The notes under the pieces are model-generated. The model saw only the letters and a list, made by a program, of their open reading frames with translations. It was not told the origin of the DNA and searched no databases. DNA of 64,000 nt from an uncultured Lachnospiraceae bacterium (GTDB taxonomy: Bacteria; Bacillota; Clostridia; Lachnospirales; Lachnospiraceae), in contig CANRHU010000001.1 of NCBI GenBank assembly GCA_947630485.1, forward strand, positions 90,376-154,375, written 5' to 3'. Below are positions 31,462 to 41,530 of this stretch, in pieces. The position numbers and the translations under genes were made by a program. How positions within the stretch are numbered: position 1 is the stretch's first letter; the number at the start of each line of letters is the position of its first letter.

Positions 31462-33426
31462 TCAAGTTAAATACACATTATAAGGGTATACGGTTGATGG
31501 TAATGTTTCAACTATGCGTACTTTGGCATCGCCGGTCAGGGTGTCGCGGTGCTCATAATCGAACAGAATCGTCCTGCCCAGATGCGGAAATGTCTCCAGA
31601 TGGGTCATTCGGCGCAGCTGGTTTTTGTCGTAAGCGGCATGATCGGGCAGGAAATGATGCTGCGCGGCCTCATTTTCATAAAACAGGCGAGCGGTCTCCT
31701 TGTCCGGCAGCTGTTCGCCTGCGAAAGAGGGACGGCTTTTGGCGTTCTCGCGAAGATAGTAGTCGTAGGTCAGGAGCTCGCGGAAGACGGCCGTCTGTTC
31801 GCTTGGCAGAAGGTTGTCTGCCTGTCCGAATTGCCCTGAGCCGTTTGACTGTACGGTCTTTTTCGCTCCGTCTGCCGGAATATTCTCTTGGATGAATCCC
31901 AGCAGCAGTTCATACCGCGCGGCGCGTGCCTGGCTGACGCCCGCAGGGACGTGCTTCTGATAATATTCCGCCAACGCCTGATACATCTCAAACGCGGAGG
32001 CAAATTCGTGTTCCAACACCGCGATCGTATGGGAAAACTGGCCGCTGTTATAGTACGTTTCCACCATTTCCTCAACGCCTTTCAGGAGAATGACGTCGTC
32101 GAAGGAGAGCCATTTCGTGGAGAGAACCTCGTAGGGCGGTTCGCTTCCGCAGACGAGGCCGTAGGCGCCGCGCCGTTCATCCATGTAGGAGCCTTTCAGC
32201 ACCTTGAGAAATCCCAGCTGCAGCTGTTGGGGATGCAGCGAGTATACGTCGTCGAAGGAACGCCGGAAGCTTTTCAAATCCTCATAGGGCAGCCCGGTGA
32301 TCAGATCCAGATGCTGATGGATATTGCGGGCCGCGGAGACGGCGCGTACATTGGCAGACAATCGGCTGAGGTCCATGGTTCTTCGGATTTCGCGGATTGT
32401 GTCCGGATTGGTGGACTGGACGCCGATTTCCAGCTGGATCAGGCCGGGCCGCATGGAGCCGATCAGCGCAATCTCCTCCGGCGTCAGCAGATCCGCGGCG
32501 ATTTCAAAATGGAAATTCGTGATGCCGTTGTCATTGTCGGTCAGAAACTGCCAGATCTCCATTGCGCGGCGGCGGTCACAGTTGAAGGTACGGTCCACAA
32601 ATTTTACCTGGGGCACGCGTCGGTCGAGAAAGAAGCGCAGCTCCCGTTTTACCAGTTCCATATTGCGAAAGCGCAGCTGCTTGTCTACGGACGACAGGCA
32701 GTAACTGCAGGAAAACGGACACCCGCGGCTGCTCTCGTAGTAGATGATTCGGTGGGACAGTTCCTCCGTGTCGTCGTAGACGAAAGGAAGAAGGTTCATG
32801 TCGATGGCAGGCCGCCAGGGGTTTTCGATAATTTGGCGGTTAGAAGCCGGCGGGAACTTTTCTGCGACTGGATTGGCGGAAGCACGCCAGGTGATTCCGG
32901 ATATCGCGGCCAGAAGCTGATCGCGGAGAGCCAACGCGGCGTGCGGATCGGCATCATACTGCAGCGATAGCGTCCTAGCTGCCCCCGCCAGCTCCGCGAA
33001 GGTATCCTCACCTTCGCCTTTCATCACGCCTGACACTTCCGGAAATTCCCGCAGCACTTCACTCGCGTCGTAAGACACCTCCGGACCGCCAAGCCAGATG
33101 GGAGTCTGCGGCAGTACCTTGCCCAGTTCACGCACCAGAGTCCGGACATACTGGATATTCCAGAGATAGCATGAGAAGCAGAGCATGTCCGGGCGGCGTG
33201 CGTAGATATCCCGCAGGATCTGATCAGAGGGTTGGTTGATCGTATATTCGGCAATGTCTATTTGCGGCAAGCCGGAAAGGGTTTGCGCGGCGCCGGCTTC
33301 GGCATCATCGCGTAACGCGGCGGCGCGGGCGTTTTCCAGCTTCCGCTGCGCATACATTTTCAGGCTTCGCACCGCCAGATTGGAATGGATGTATTTTGCA
33401 TTGATTGCAGCTAACAGTATCTTCAT
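31462..33426 (-). CDS. B12-binding domain radical SAM protein (DUF4080 type)
   Basis: A 654-residue protein. The N-terminal part (about 1-150) looks like a cobalamin-binding Rossmann domain (MKILLAAINAKYIHSN, IWLGGPEVSYD). The central radical SAM core has the iron-sulfur motif GCPFSCSYC, and the C-terminal third matches the DUF4080 region. Such enzymes use a 4Fe-4S cluster and SAM, but this subfamily's substrate is not known. It is followed closely by luxS and preceded by queT on the same strand. No truncation is seen. Confidence 0.85.
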   Translation of the reverse strand: MKILLAAINAKYIHSNLAVRSLKMYAQRKLENARAAALRDDAEAGAAQTLSGLPQIDIAEYTINQPSDQILRDIYARRPDMLCFSCYLWNIQYVRTLVRELGKVLPQTPIWLGGPEVSYDASEVLREFPEVSGVMKGEGEDTFAELAGAARTLSLQYDADPHAALALRDQLLAAISGITWRASANPVAEKFPPASNRQIIENPWRPAIDMNLLPFVYDDTEELSHRIIYYESSRGCPFSCSYCLSSVDKQLRFRNMELVKRELRFFLDRRVPQVKFVDRTFNCDRRRAMEIWQFLTDNDNGITNFHFEIAADLLTPEEIALIGSMRPGLIQLEIGVQSTNPDTIREIRRTMDLSRLSANVRAVSAARNIHQHLDLITGLPYEDLKSFRRSFDDVYSLHPQQLQLGFLKVLKGSYMDERRGAYGLVCGSEPPYEVLSTKWLSFDDVILLKGVEEMVETYYNSGQFSHTIAVLEHEFASAFEMYQALAEYYQKHVPAGVSQARAARYELLLGFIQENIPADGAKKTVQSNGSGQFGQADNLLPSEQTAVFRELLTYDYYLRENAKSRPSFAGEQLPDKETARLFYENEAAQHHFLPDHAAYDKNQLRRMTHLETFPHLGRTILFDYEHRDTLTGDAKVRIVETLPSTVYPYNVYLT

Positions 33427-33507
33427 AGGATTTCATTTTGGGGCGGAAAACGCGCGCTCCGTGCTTTATCCCGCATATTTGCGATTATACTAACGATATG
33501 AAATGGG

Positions 33508-34011
33508 CTACCGTGCAGGCTGTTTCCGGAAAATAATCCCGCGGTATCTGTCAAGCGCCGCCAGTAGAAGATTGCCGATCACGCCGATCGCCAGCACTTC
33601 GCCGATGCCGACCGTGACCATCATCACGGGAATCAGATCCGTGGAGCCGTAGGCATACCGCAGCACCCAGGGGATGATGATGGTGTTTGACAGGATCGGC
33701 GGCACGCACACCAGCCATTTGTGCCCGCGGATGCGATAGGAAACCACCGCCCCGATGAGAGTCGCCAGCGTTCCGAAGATCACATCCGGCATCGCCGCGC
33801 CGAAAAGCAGGTTGGACAGCAGGCAGCCGATGGAAACGCCCGGCACCGCCGCTGCCGTGAAGTAGGGAAGCACGCAGAGCGCCTCCGACACGCGGAACTG
33901 CACCGGCCCAAAGGCAAACGGCGCTACAAGTCCCGTCAGCGCGACATAGATAGCGGCGATCATCGCCGCCTCGGCCATGTAGTACACGGCCCCATTGGGT
34001 TGTTTTTTCAT
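33508..34011 (-). CDS. queT: QueT-family queuosine precursor transporter
   Basis: A 167-residue integral membrane protein with five to six helices, an S-component of an ECF-type transporter for a queuosine precursor such as preQ1. The typical QueT features are the N-terminal MIAAIYVALT, the FGPVQFRVSEAL segment and YRIRGHKW. Its structured leader fits preQ1 control. No de novo queuosine genes are in the window, which suits a salvage role. RBS AAAGGAGAA precedes ATG 34011 on the minus strand. Confidence 0.88.
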   Translation of the reverse strand: MKKQPNGAVYYMAEAAMIAAIYVALTGLVAPFAFGPVQFRVSEALCVLPYFTAAAVPGVSIGCLLSNLLFGAAMPDVIFGTLATLIGAVVSYRIRGHKWLVCVPPILSNTIIIPWVLRYAYGSTDLIPVMMVTVGIGEVLAIGVIGNLLLAALDRYRGIIFRKQPAR

Positions 34012-34014
34012 GGT

Positions 34015-34128
34015 ACATTCTCCTTTAGTTTTGTTTTAGGTGAGGAAGGTCTCGAACTCACCGATTCTGGAACCGCGATAAGCTGAAATAACTGAAAAAT
34101 ACGGCTTTTCGCGGTCGCGGTATGCAGG
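34015..34128 (-). promoter_or_regulatory. Structured queT leader, candidate preQ1 riboswitch
   Basis: Read on the minus strand, the about 115-base leader contains the pairing ACCGCGA/TCGCGGT over a long distance, then a hairpin GGTGAG...CTCACC with a 12-base loop starting TTCGAGA, and immediately an A-rich tail (TAAAACAAAACTAAAG) running into the ribosome site GGAGAA. A short hairpin plus A-rich tail that ends in CTAA next to the Shine-Dalgarno is the plan of preQ1-I; the long-range stem could instead fit preQ1-III. The loop does not match the preQ1-I consensus exactly, so the class is uncertain. Confidence 0.5.
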
Positions 34129-34130
34129 CT

Positions 34131-34159
34131 ATGATAGCATATTTTGCGGTGAAATACAA
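34131..34159 (-). promoter_or_regulatory. Promoter of queT
   Basis: On the minus strand TTGTAT (complement of 34154-34159), a 17-base spacer and TATCAT (complement of 34131-34136). Confidence 0.7.
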
Positions 34160-34216
34160 GCGCCGCCCGGAATTTGTACCAAACGTATTTCTGACTCCGC
34201 CTTTTCTGGCATAGAT

Positions 34217-37003
34217 ATGAAGGGAAAGAAAACGGGGGCGTCCGGGATGATGGAATGGTATCGCTGTACGATAGAAGAAGTTCTTGATCGTTTGGGGGTG
34301 AATGGGGACGCGGGGAATCGTTCATTTCTGACGCGGGGACTTTCCGGCGCGCAGGTCCGTAAACGCCGGGAGCAGTACGGCGAGAACCGTCTGCGTGAGT
34401 CCGGCCGCAAGCCGGCGTGGAAGGTATTTGCGGAGCAGTTTCAGGACCTGCTGGTGATGATCCTGATCGGAGCCGCTGTCATCTCGATGCTGACGGATAA
34501 TGTAGAGAGTACGGTGGTCATTTTTGCTGTCATCCTGATGAACGCGGTGCTGGGGACGGTGCAGCACCAGCGGGCGGAGAAGTCGCTTGAGAGTTTGCGG
34601 GCGCTGTCAGCTCCTTCGGCGCGGGTGCTGCGTGACGGTGTCCGGCAGGAGATTCCATCGGCGGAAGTAGTGCCCGGAGATATCCTGTATCTGGAAGCCG
34701 GGGATCTGGTGGTGGCGGACGGGCGGATTCTGGATTGCGCGGCGTTAAAGGTAAATGAAAGCTCGCTGACCGGGGAATCAGACGCGGTGGAAAAGTCGGC
34801 AAAGTCTATGGGGCGGAGACGGGCGGCAGAGGATGCGAGGCTGGGCGGACAGAAGAAGGAAGGGGATATTCCGCTCGCTGAGCGCACCTGTATGGTCTAT
34901 TCCGGCTCTCTGGTTACGGCAGGCGTTGGCACTGTAATTGTGACTGCGACCGGTATGGATACAGAGATCGGCGGGATTGCGTCTTTGATGGATCACGCGA
35001 AGGAGAAGCGGACACCGCTTCAGATTAGTCTGGATCAGTTTTCCGGTCGTTTGGCGGCGGCGATTATGGTCGTGTGTCTGATTGTATTCGTTTTGAGCGT
35101 GTACAGGGGAATGGCGCTTCTGGATTCGCTTTTGTTTGCGGTGGCGCTGGCGGTGGCCGCGATTCCGGAGGCGCTGGGCTCCATTGTAACGATCGTACAG
35201 GCCATGGGAACGCAGAAAATGGCCAAAGAACAGGCGATTATCAAGGATCTGAAAGCGGTAGAGAGCCTGGGCTGCGTGTCGGTGATCTGCACCGATAAGA
35301 CCGGCACGCTGACACAGAACCGTATGAGCGTAGAGCAGGTAGTGATCGGCGGGAAAATGATACCGGCAGCAGAACTGAATCCGGCAGATGAGCGGCAGAG
35401 GTTCTTTCTGGAGGCGTGCGCGCTGGCGAACAATGCGGAGCTGGCGGAAACGTTGGAGATAGCCGGAAAACCGGAAGCGGCGGGAAATCGTCCGGAAACG
35501 CCGGCGCAAGGCCTTGGAGACGCGACGGAGCTGGCGCTGTTGGAATTCGTGCGTTTTCACGGATTATCCCCGCAGCAGATCCGGCGCCGCTATCCGCGTA
35601 TCCGTGAGATACCGTTTGATTCCGATAGAAAAATGATGAGCTCGGTTCATTCGTTTGGCGGAAGACAGATTCTGCTGTGCAAGGGTGCGGCTGATGTGCT
35701 GCTTAAGCGGTGCAGTTTGTCTTCCGCGGAACGGAAACATTGGATGGAACGAATGGAAGAATGCTCAGGACGCGGGTTGCGTGTGCTGGGAGTGGCCTGC
35801 CGCTTTATGAAAAATGGGGAGACAGAAGCCGCAGGGATTGGGAGGGAATCCGGAAAAGATGCGGAAACAGAGACTGATATAGAAAACGGCATGACCTTTC
35901 TTGGCATGGCAGCCATGATGGATCCGCCGCAGCCGGAGAGCGCGGAAGCTGTCGCAGACGCGAAGCGGGCCGGTATCCGGACGATTATGATCACCGGCGA
36001 CCATAAGGTGACGGCAGCGGTGATCGCACGGCAGATTGGGATTCTGGAGCCGGACGACGCTTCCTGCGCCGTCACCGGGCCGGAGCTGGACGCCATGTCT
36101 GACCAGGAATTGGAGGCCCGGCTGAAGCAGATCAGCGTCTACGCCCGCGTTACGCCTCAGCACAAGCTGCGGATTGTCCGCGCATGGCAGAGCCGGGGAA
36201 ATATCGTCGCTATGACCGGCGACGGCGTCAATGACGCCCCGGCGCTTAAACAGGCGGATATCGGCGTTGCCATGGGCCGCGGCGGCACGGAGGTTTCCAA
36301 GGATGCGGCGGATATGATTCTGGCGGACGACAATTTTGCCACCATTATTAAGGCCGTGGCCAACGGCCGCAACGTCTACCGAAATATTCTTGGCGCGATC
36401 CAGTTCCTGCTTTCCGGTAATATGGCCGGAATTCTCTGTGTTCTTTATACGACGCTTCTGGCTCTGCCGCTGCCGTTTGCGCCGGTTCATTTGCTGTTTG
36501 TCAATCTGCTGACGGATTCGCTTCCGGCCCTGGCGATCGGCATGGAGCCCCCGGAGCGGGGACTTCTGGACGGACCGCCGAGGGATCCGAAGCGGGGAAT
36601 CCTGACGGCTGGATTTATCCGTGATGTTCTGCTGCAGGGCGGATTAATCGCGGTGTGCACGCTGTGTGCGTACCGGCTTGGGTTCCCATGCGGGCAGAGC
36701 GCCAGTACCATGGCTTTCGCGACACTTACGCTGGCGCGCCTGTTTCACGGTTTCAACTGCCGCAGCCGCAGAAGTCTGCTTCGTTTGGGGCTGTTCAGCA
36801 ATATTTATACGGTTCTGGCGTTTCTGACGGGGACGGTTTTGCTTGCGGCGGTACTGTTTGTTCCGGGACTGCAGGTTATGTTTGCGGCGGCGGACCTGAG
36901 CCGTGAGCAGCTGATTTGCGTCGGCGTTCTCGCGGCTCTTCCGACAGCGGCGATTCAGGGGTGGCGGCTGGTGAAGGGGCTGTGCCGCCGGCTGATACGC
37001 TGA
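34217..37003 (+). CDS. P-type cation-transporting ATPase (calcium type, P2)
   Basis: A P2-type ATPase of about 928 residues, probably exporting Ca2+ or another cation. The N-terminal cation-ATPase domain is followed by the actuator TGES loop (SLTGESDAVE), M4 with IPEALGSIVT, the phosphorylation site CTDKTGTLTQNRMS, and the hinge MTGDGVNDAPALKQADIGVAMG, then six C-terminal helices. M4 has PEAL in place of the PEGL of eukaryotic Ca2+ pumps, as in several Firmicute homologues. The start is uncertain: ATG 34217 lacks a ribosome site, while ATG 34247 and 34250 lie behind GGGGG. Confidence 0.9.
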   Translation: MKGKKTGASGMMEWYRCTIEEVLDRLGVNGDAGNRSFLTRGLSGAQVRKRREQYGENRLRESGRKPAWKVFAEQFQDLLVMILIGAAVISMLTDNVESTVVIFAVILMNAVLGTVQHQRAEKSLESLRALSAPSARVLRDGVRQEIPSAEVVPGDILYLEAGDLVVADGRILDCAALKVNESSLTGESDAVEKSAKSMGRRRAAEDARLGGQKKEGDIPLAERTCMVYSGSLVTAGVGTVIVTATGMDTEIGGIASLMDHAKEKRTPLQISLDQFSGRLAAAIMVVCLIVFVLSVYRGMALLDSLLFAVALAVAAIPEALGSIVTIVQAMGTQKMAKEQAIIKDLKAVESLGCVSVICTDKTGTLTQNRMSVEQVVIGGKMIPAAELNPADERQRFFLEACALANNAELAETLEIAGKPEAAGNRPETPAQGLGDATELALLEFVRFHGLSPQQIRRRYPRIREIPFDSDRKMMSSVHSFGGRQILLCKGAADVLLKRCSLSSAERKHWMERMEECSGRGLRVLGVACRFMKNGETEAAGIGRESGKDAETETDIENGMTFLGMAAMMDPPQPESAEAVADAKRAGIRTIMITGDHKVTAAVIARQIGILEPDDASCAVTGPELDAMSDQELEARLKQISVYARVTPQHKLRIVRAWQSRGNIVAMTGDGVNDAPALKQADIGVAMGRGGTEVSKDAADMILADDNFATIIKAVANGRNVYRNILGAIQFLLSGNMAGILCVLYTTLLALPLPFAPVHLLFVNLLTDSLPALAIGMEPPERGLLDGPPRDPKRGILTAGFIRDVLLQGGLIAVCTLCAYRLGFPCGQSASTMAFATLTLARLFHGFNCRSRRSLLRLGLFSNIYTVLAFLTGTVLLAAVLFVPGLQVMFAAADLSREQLICVGVLAALPTAAIQGWRLVKGLCRRLIR

Positions 37004-37060
37004 GAACGGCGGAGCCTCTTGATCCGATGAATCTTATCGGTGAATTTCCGTCTAAAAATC

Positions 37061-37089
37061 TTGATAAGATGATAATAAAAAAGTATAAT
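37061..37089 (+). promoter_or_regulatory. Promoter of glpK
   Basis: TTGATA (37061-37066), 17-base spacer, perfect TATAAT (37084-37089), about 100 bases before the glpK start. Confidence 0.8.
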
Positions 37090-37186
37090 TGGTATATTAG
37101 AGCGAAAAAGTGTGAATCATTGGCAGAATCACAAGAATGTTCGAAAAGCGATTCACAGGTACGGAAAGGATAAAGGAGGGCACACC

Positions 37187-38683
37187 ATGGCAAAGTACAT
37201 TATGGCGCTGGATCAGGGAACCACCAGCTCCCGCTGCATCCTGTTCGATAAGTCGGGCAGCATCGTCAGCGTGGCGCAGAAGGAGTTTCGGCAGATTTAT
37301 CCTCAGCCGGGCTGGGTGGAACACGACCCGCTTGAGATCTGGTCGTCCCAGATGAGCGTGATGATGGAGGCAGTCAGCGGCATCGGCGCGTCAATTGGCG
37401 ATATCGAGGCTATTGGAATCACGAATCAGCGGGAGACAACGATTATCTGGGATCGGAAGACCGGCCATCCCATTTATAATGCTATTGTATGGCAGTGCCG
37501 CAGAACCGCGGACAGGATTGAGAAGCTGAAGGCGGACGGTATGGAGGAGAAGGTGCGGGAGACGACCGGACTGATTCCGGACGCCTATTTCTCCGGCAGC
37601 AAGATCGCATGGATTCTGGATCATGTGCCGGGGGCCAGAGAGCGTGCGGAGAAAGGCGAGCTGGCATTCGGCACCGTGGACAGCTGGCTGATTTGGAATC
37701 TGACTAAGGGACAGGTCCATGTGACGGACTATACCAATGCCTCGCGGACCATGCTGTATGATATCCGGAAGCTCAAGTGGGATCAGGAGATTCCGGACTA
37801 TTTCGGGATTCCGGCCGCGATGCTGCCGGAGGTGAAGCCGTCCAGCCATATCTTTGGGTATACATCGGAGGAGATTCTGGGCGGAAGGATACCCATCGCC
37901 GGTGTTGCGGGAGATCAGCAGGCCGCGCTGTTCGGCCAGTGCTGCTTTAAGCCCGGAGAGGTGAAGAATACATACGGGACCGGCTGTTTCCTGCTGATGA
38001 ACACGGGCACAGACGCGGTTCATTCGCAGAACGGACTGCTGACTACCATTGCGGCCAGTGTCGGCGATCAGGTGGAATATGCCGTGGAGGGAAGCATTTT
38101 CGTGGCAGGCGCGTCGATCCAGTGGCTGAGGGACGAGCTTCGGATGCTTAAGACGGCGGCCCAGTCGGAGCAGTACTGCACGGCAGTGGAGGATACGGCA
38201 GGCGTCTATGTGGTGCCGGCCTTTGCGGGTCTGGGCGCTCCTTACTGGCAGCAGTACGCCAGAGGCACCATTGTCGGTCTGACCCGCGGCGCCGCCAAGG
38301 AGCACTTTATACGGGCGACGGTGGAGTCCCTGGCGTATCAGGTCAGCGACGTGATCGAGGCCATGGAGAAAGATTCCGGTATCCGCCTGACCAGCCTGAA
38401 GGTGGACGGCGGCGCGTCGGCCAATAATTTCCTGATGCAGTTCCAGGCGGACATCCTGGACGCGGCGGTGGTGCGGCCCCGCTGTATTGAGACGACAGCT
38501 CTGGGCGCGGCCTATCTGGCCGGTCTGGCTGTGGGCTACTGGAAGGACCGGGATGAGATCGCCGGAAACTGGCAGATCGACCAGAGGTTCAAGCCGCAGA
38601 TGGACGCCGAGCGGAGGGCGGAGCTTAAGAAGGGCTGGAAACGGGCGGTGTGCTGCGCGCTGGCCTGGGCGGAGGATGAGTAA
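37187..38683 (+). CDS. glpK: Glycerol kinase
   Basis: GlpK, 498 residues, phosphorylates glycerol to glycerol-3-phosphate. The N-terminal FGGY-kinase phosphate loop [15 protein letters not shown] and GITNQRETT, the substrate region WQCRRTAD, and the C-terminal [17 protein letters not shown] and [12 protein letters not shown] signatures are present. I chose ATG 37187 because AAGGAGGG lies just upstream and it begins at the family start. No glpF or glpD is adjacent. Confidence 0.96.
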   Translation: MAKYIMALDQGTTSSRCILFDKSGSIVSVAQKEFRQIYPQPGWVEHDPLEIWSSQMSVMMEAVSGIGASIGDIEAIGITNQRETTIIWDRKTGHPIYNAIVWQCRRTADRIEKLKADGMEEKVRETTGLIPDAYFSGSKIAWILDHVPGARERAEKGELAFGTVDSWLIWNLTKGQVHVTDYTNASRTMLYDIRKLKWDQEIPDYFGIPAAMLPEVKPSSHIFGYTSEEILGGRIPIAGVAGDQQAALFGQCCFKPGEVKNTYGTGCFLLMNTGTDAVHSQNGLLTTIAASVGDQVEYAVEGSIFVAGASIQWLRDELRMLKTAAQSEQYCTAVEDTAGVYVVPAFAGLGAPYWQQYARGTIVGLTRGAAKEHFIRATVESLAYQVSDVIEAMEKDSGIRLTSLKVDGGASANNFLMQFQADILDAAVVRPRCIETTALGAAYLAGLAVGYWKDRDEIAGNWQIDQRFKPQMDAERRAELKKGWKRAVCCALAWAEDE

Positions 38684-38719
38684 GGCAAAATGTACTTTGT
38701 CCGGATTCCAAGAACACTC

Positions 38720-38748
38720 TTGTATGATTCCCGATTTTATGCTATAAA
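38720..38748 (+). promoter_or_regulatory. Promoter of leuS
   Basis: TTGTAT (38720-38725), 17-base spacer ending in TGC, TATAAA (38743-38748). A T-box leader, frequent before leuS in Firmicutes, is not visible in the about 130 bases between this promoter and the gene. Confidence 0.7.
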
Positions 38749-38875
38749 TATATGTCAGAATCGGGAAATTCCGTCTTTCCCCGGACGCAGCGGGCGGTGA
38801 TATTGTCGCGACGGATCGTCAGCGTGCGGCGGAAACCTTTCCGGAATCATAGAAAAAGACAGGCAGGAAAAGACA

Positions 38876-41275
38876 ATGAAGTATCAGTATAAGAAAATCG
38901 AAAAGAAATGGCAGCAGAGGTGGGAGGACGCTCAGATCTTCAAGGCGTCCGACGATTTCACGAAGAAGAAGTTCTACGGCCTGGTGGAATTCCCTTATCC
39001 CAGCGGCGCGGGAATGCACGTAGGCCATATCAAGGCGTACACCGGTCTGGAGGTCGTCAGCCGCAAGCGCCGGATGCAGGGCTACAACGTCCTGTTCCCC
39101 ATCGGCTTTGACGCATTTGGTCTGCCGGCCGAGAACTATGCGATCAAGACCAAGACCCATCCGCGGATTATTACCGACCAGAACATCCGACATTTCTCCG
39201 AGCAGCTCAAGAGCGTGGGATATTCCTTCGACTGGAGCCGTGTGGTGGACACGACGGACGAAGATTTCTACCGCTGGACTCAGTGGATCTTCCTGAAAAT
39301 GTTTGAGCATGGGCTGGTGTTCCGCGATAAGGCGCTGGTTAATTACTGCCCGTCCTGCAAGGTGGTTCTCTCCAACGAGGACAGCCAGGGAGGCAAATGC
39401 GATATCTGCCACAGCGATGTGATCCAGAAGTCCAAGGACGTCTGGTACCTGCGGATCACCCAGTACGCCGATAAGCTGCTGGAGGGTCTGGAGACTGTGG
39501 ATTACCCGCCGAACATCAAGCTGCAGCAGCAGAACTGGATCGGCCGCTCCACGGGCGCGTTCGTGGATTTCACTATCGACGGAATTGATGAGAAGCTGGA
39601 AATCTATACGACCCGCCCGGATACGCTGTTCGGCGTGACCTTCATGGTCATCGCGCCGGAGCATCCGCTGATCGACAAATACGCGGATAAGATCGGCAAT
39701 CTGGACGAGATCAAGGCATACCGCGCCGAGTGCGCCAAGAAGAGCGAGTTCGAGCGGACTCAGCTGGTGAAGGACAAGACCGGCGTCAAGATCGACGGCC
39801 TGACGGCCGTGAATCCGGTCAATGGTGTGAAGATTCCGATCTTTATCGCGGATTATGTCATGATGGGCTACGGCACCGGTGCTATCATGGCCGTGCCGGC
39901 TCACGACCAGCGCGACTTTGAATTTGCTACCAAGTTTGGCATTGATATCATTGAGGTCATCAAGGGCGGCGACATTACGAAAGAAGCCTATACCGGCGAC
40001 GGCGAGATGATCAATTCCGGCTATTTGAACGGATATACCAATAAGAAGGATTCCATCGCCCGCATGATCAAGGAGCTGGAGGCCAGAGGCATCGGCCGGG
40101 CCGGCGTCCAGTACAAGATGAAGGACTGGGCGTTTAACCGCCAGCGCTACTGGGGCGAACCGATTCCGATCATCCACTGCCCGAAGTGCGGTATGGTTCC
40201 CGTGCCCTACGAGGAATTGCCGCTTAGGCTGCCGGAGGTGGAGAATTTCGAGCCTGGCACCGACGGCGAATCGCCTCTGGCGAAGCTGGACTATTTCGTC
40301 AACTGCACTTGCCCGAAATGCGGCGGCGCTGCGAAGCGCGAGACGGACACCATGCCCCAGTGGGCCGGTTCGTCCTGGTATTTCCTGCGTTACATTGACC
40401 CGCACAACACCGAGGCGCTGGCCGACCGCAAGAAGATGGAATACTGGATGCCGGTAGATTGGTACAACGGCGGCATGGAGCATGTGACCCGCCATATGAT
40501 CTATTCCCGGTTCTGGCATCGGTTCCTCTACGACATCGGCGTTGTGAACACACCGGAACCCTACGCCAAGCGCAGCGCCCAGGGACTGGTTCTCGGCCCG
40601 GACGGCGACAAGATGAGCAAGTCCAAGGGCAATGTGGTGGATCCGCTGGATATTGTGGACGATTACGGCGCGGATACCCTGCGCACCTACGTGATGTTCA
40701 TGGGCGATTACGGCGCGGCCGCCCCGTGGAACGATAATTCCGTGAAGGGCTGCAAGCGCTTCCTGGAGCGCGTGGCCGGCCTTACCGATATCATGACGAA
40801 GGACGCGACGCCGGAGCTGGAGACGAAGCTTCACAAGACGATCAAGAAGGTCTCCTCCGACATCGAGGATATGAAGTTCAACACCGCGATCGCCAGCATG
40901 ATGGCGCTGCTGAATGATATCTGTGACAATGGACGGATCAGCGAGGAGTATCTGGCGACCTATCTGAAGCTCCTTTGCCCCTTTGCTCCGCATCTGTGCG
41001 AGGAAATGTGGGAGAGTATGGGCCGGGAAGGTTTCATTTCCCTGGCGGAGTGGCCTGAGTACGACGAGGCCAAGACCGTGGATCAGACCGTGGAGATCGG
41101 CGTCCAGGTGAACGGAAAGCTCCGCGGTGCCGTGGCGATCCCGACCGGCTGCGACAAGGAAACTGCCTTCGCGACAGCAAAGGGCAATGAGAAGGTGGCG
41201 CCATTCCTGGAAGGCAAGACACTTGTAAAAGAAATCTATGTACCGAATAAGATTGTGAATTTCGTGGTGCGGTAA
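38876..41275 (+). CDS. leuS: Leucyl-tRNA synthetase
   Basis: LeuRS, 799 residues, class I, charges tRNA-Leu in the cytoplasm. The HIGH motif appears as HVGH in PSGAGMHVGHIKAYT, and KMSKS as GDKMSKSKGNVVDP. The zinc-type CxxC segments (YCPSCKVVLSN...CDICHSD) and the editing domain (YTTRPDTLFGVTFM) are in place, and the C-terminal anticodon-binding domain ends VKEIYVPNKIVNFVV. Length fits bacterial LeuRS. It is flanked by its own promoter and a strong terminator. Confidence 0.97.
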   Translation: MKYQYKKIEKKWQQRWEDAQIFKASDDFTKKKFYGLVEFPYPSGAGMHVGHIKAYTGLEVVSRKRRMQGYNVLFPIGFDAFGLPAENYAIKTKTHPRIITDQNIRHFSEQLKSVGYSFDWSRVVDTTDEDFYRWTQWIFLKMFEHGLVFRDKALVNYCPSCKVVLSNEDSQGGKCDICHSDVIQKSKDVWYLRITQYADKLLEGLETVDYPPNIKLQQQNWIGRSTGAFVDFTIDGIDEKLEIYTTRPDTLFGVTFMVIAPEHPLIDKYADKIGNLDEIKAYRAECAKKSEFERTQLVKDKTGVKIDGLTAVNPVNGVKIPIFIADYVMMGYGTGAIMAVPAHDQRDFEFATKFGIDIIEVIKGGDITKEAYTGDGEMINSGYLNGYTNKKDSIARMIKELEARGIGRAGVQYKMKDWAFNRQRYWGEPIPIIHCPKCGMVPVPYEELPLRLPEVENFEPGTDGESPLAKLDYFVNCTCPKCGGAAKRETDTMPQWAGSSWYFLRYIDPHNTEALADRKKMEYWMPVDWYNGGMEHVTRHMIYSRFWHRFLYDIGVVNTPEPYAKRSAQGLVLGPDGDKMSKSKGNVVDPLDIVDDYGADTLRTYVMFMGDYGAAAPWNDNSVKGCKRFLERVAGLTDIMTKDATPELETKLHKTIKKVSSDIEDMKFNTAIASMMALLNDICDNGRISEEYLATYLKLLCPFAPHLCEEMWESMGREGFISLAEWPEYDEAKTVDQTVEIGVQVNGKLRGAVAIPTGCDKETAFATAKGNEKVAPFLEGKTLVKEIYVPNKIVNFVVR

Positions 41276-41343
41276 GCGCCGCAATAGCAACCATGGAAAT
41301 ACGGGCAGAACGTCACTGGCGCTCTCTGCACCTATGAAAATAG

Positions 41344-41394
41344 AAACCAGTCACTTCCGGCAGGGGCATTTGCTGCGGAGTGACTGGTTTTTTG
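41344..41394 (+). terminator. Terminator after leuS
   Basis: AAACCAGTCACT and its complement AGTGACTGGTTT form a 12-bp stem with further GGCAG/CTGC-type inner pairing, followed by TTTTTT. A copy of CGTCACTGGCGC, the core of the hairpin repeat family, lies just before it at 41311-41322. Confidence 0.88.
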
Positions 41395-41530
41395 AATCAA
41401 AGAACCTGAATTTTGGGAAAATTGCCCATGAATTCCCGATATTAGCTCTGATTTTATTAAAAAATGATAAAATTTAAAAATTTTTCCAAAAAATGCCTTA
41501 GCGAGACACTTTGTGAGATACCTCATATTG

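Noticed and set aside
34030..34080. tRNA-like stretch (GTTCGAGACC) in the queT leader on the minus strand
   Set aside because: The T-loop-like bases are not flanked by a matching T-stem, and no acceptor, D or anticodon arms are present.
38819..41290. An 823-codon open frame on the minus strand
   Set aside because: It is the antisense of leuS, has low-complexity His/Arg/Leu composition and no ribosome site. GC-rich codon usage of leuS explains the long open antisense frame.
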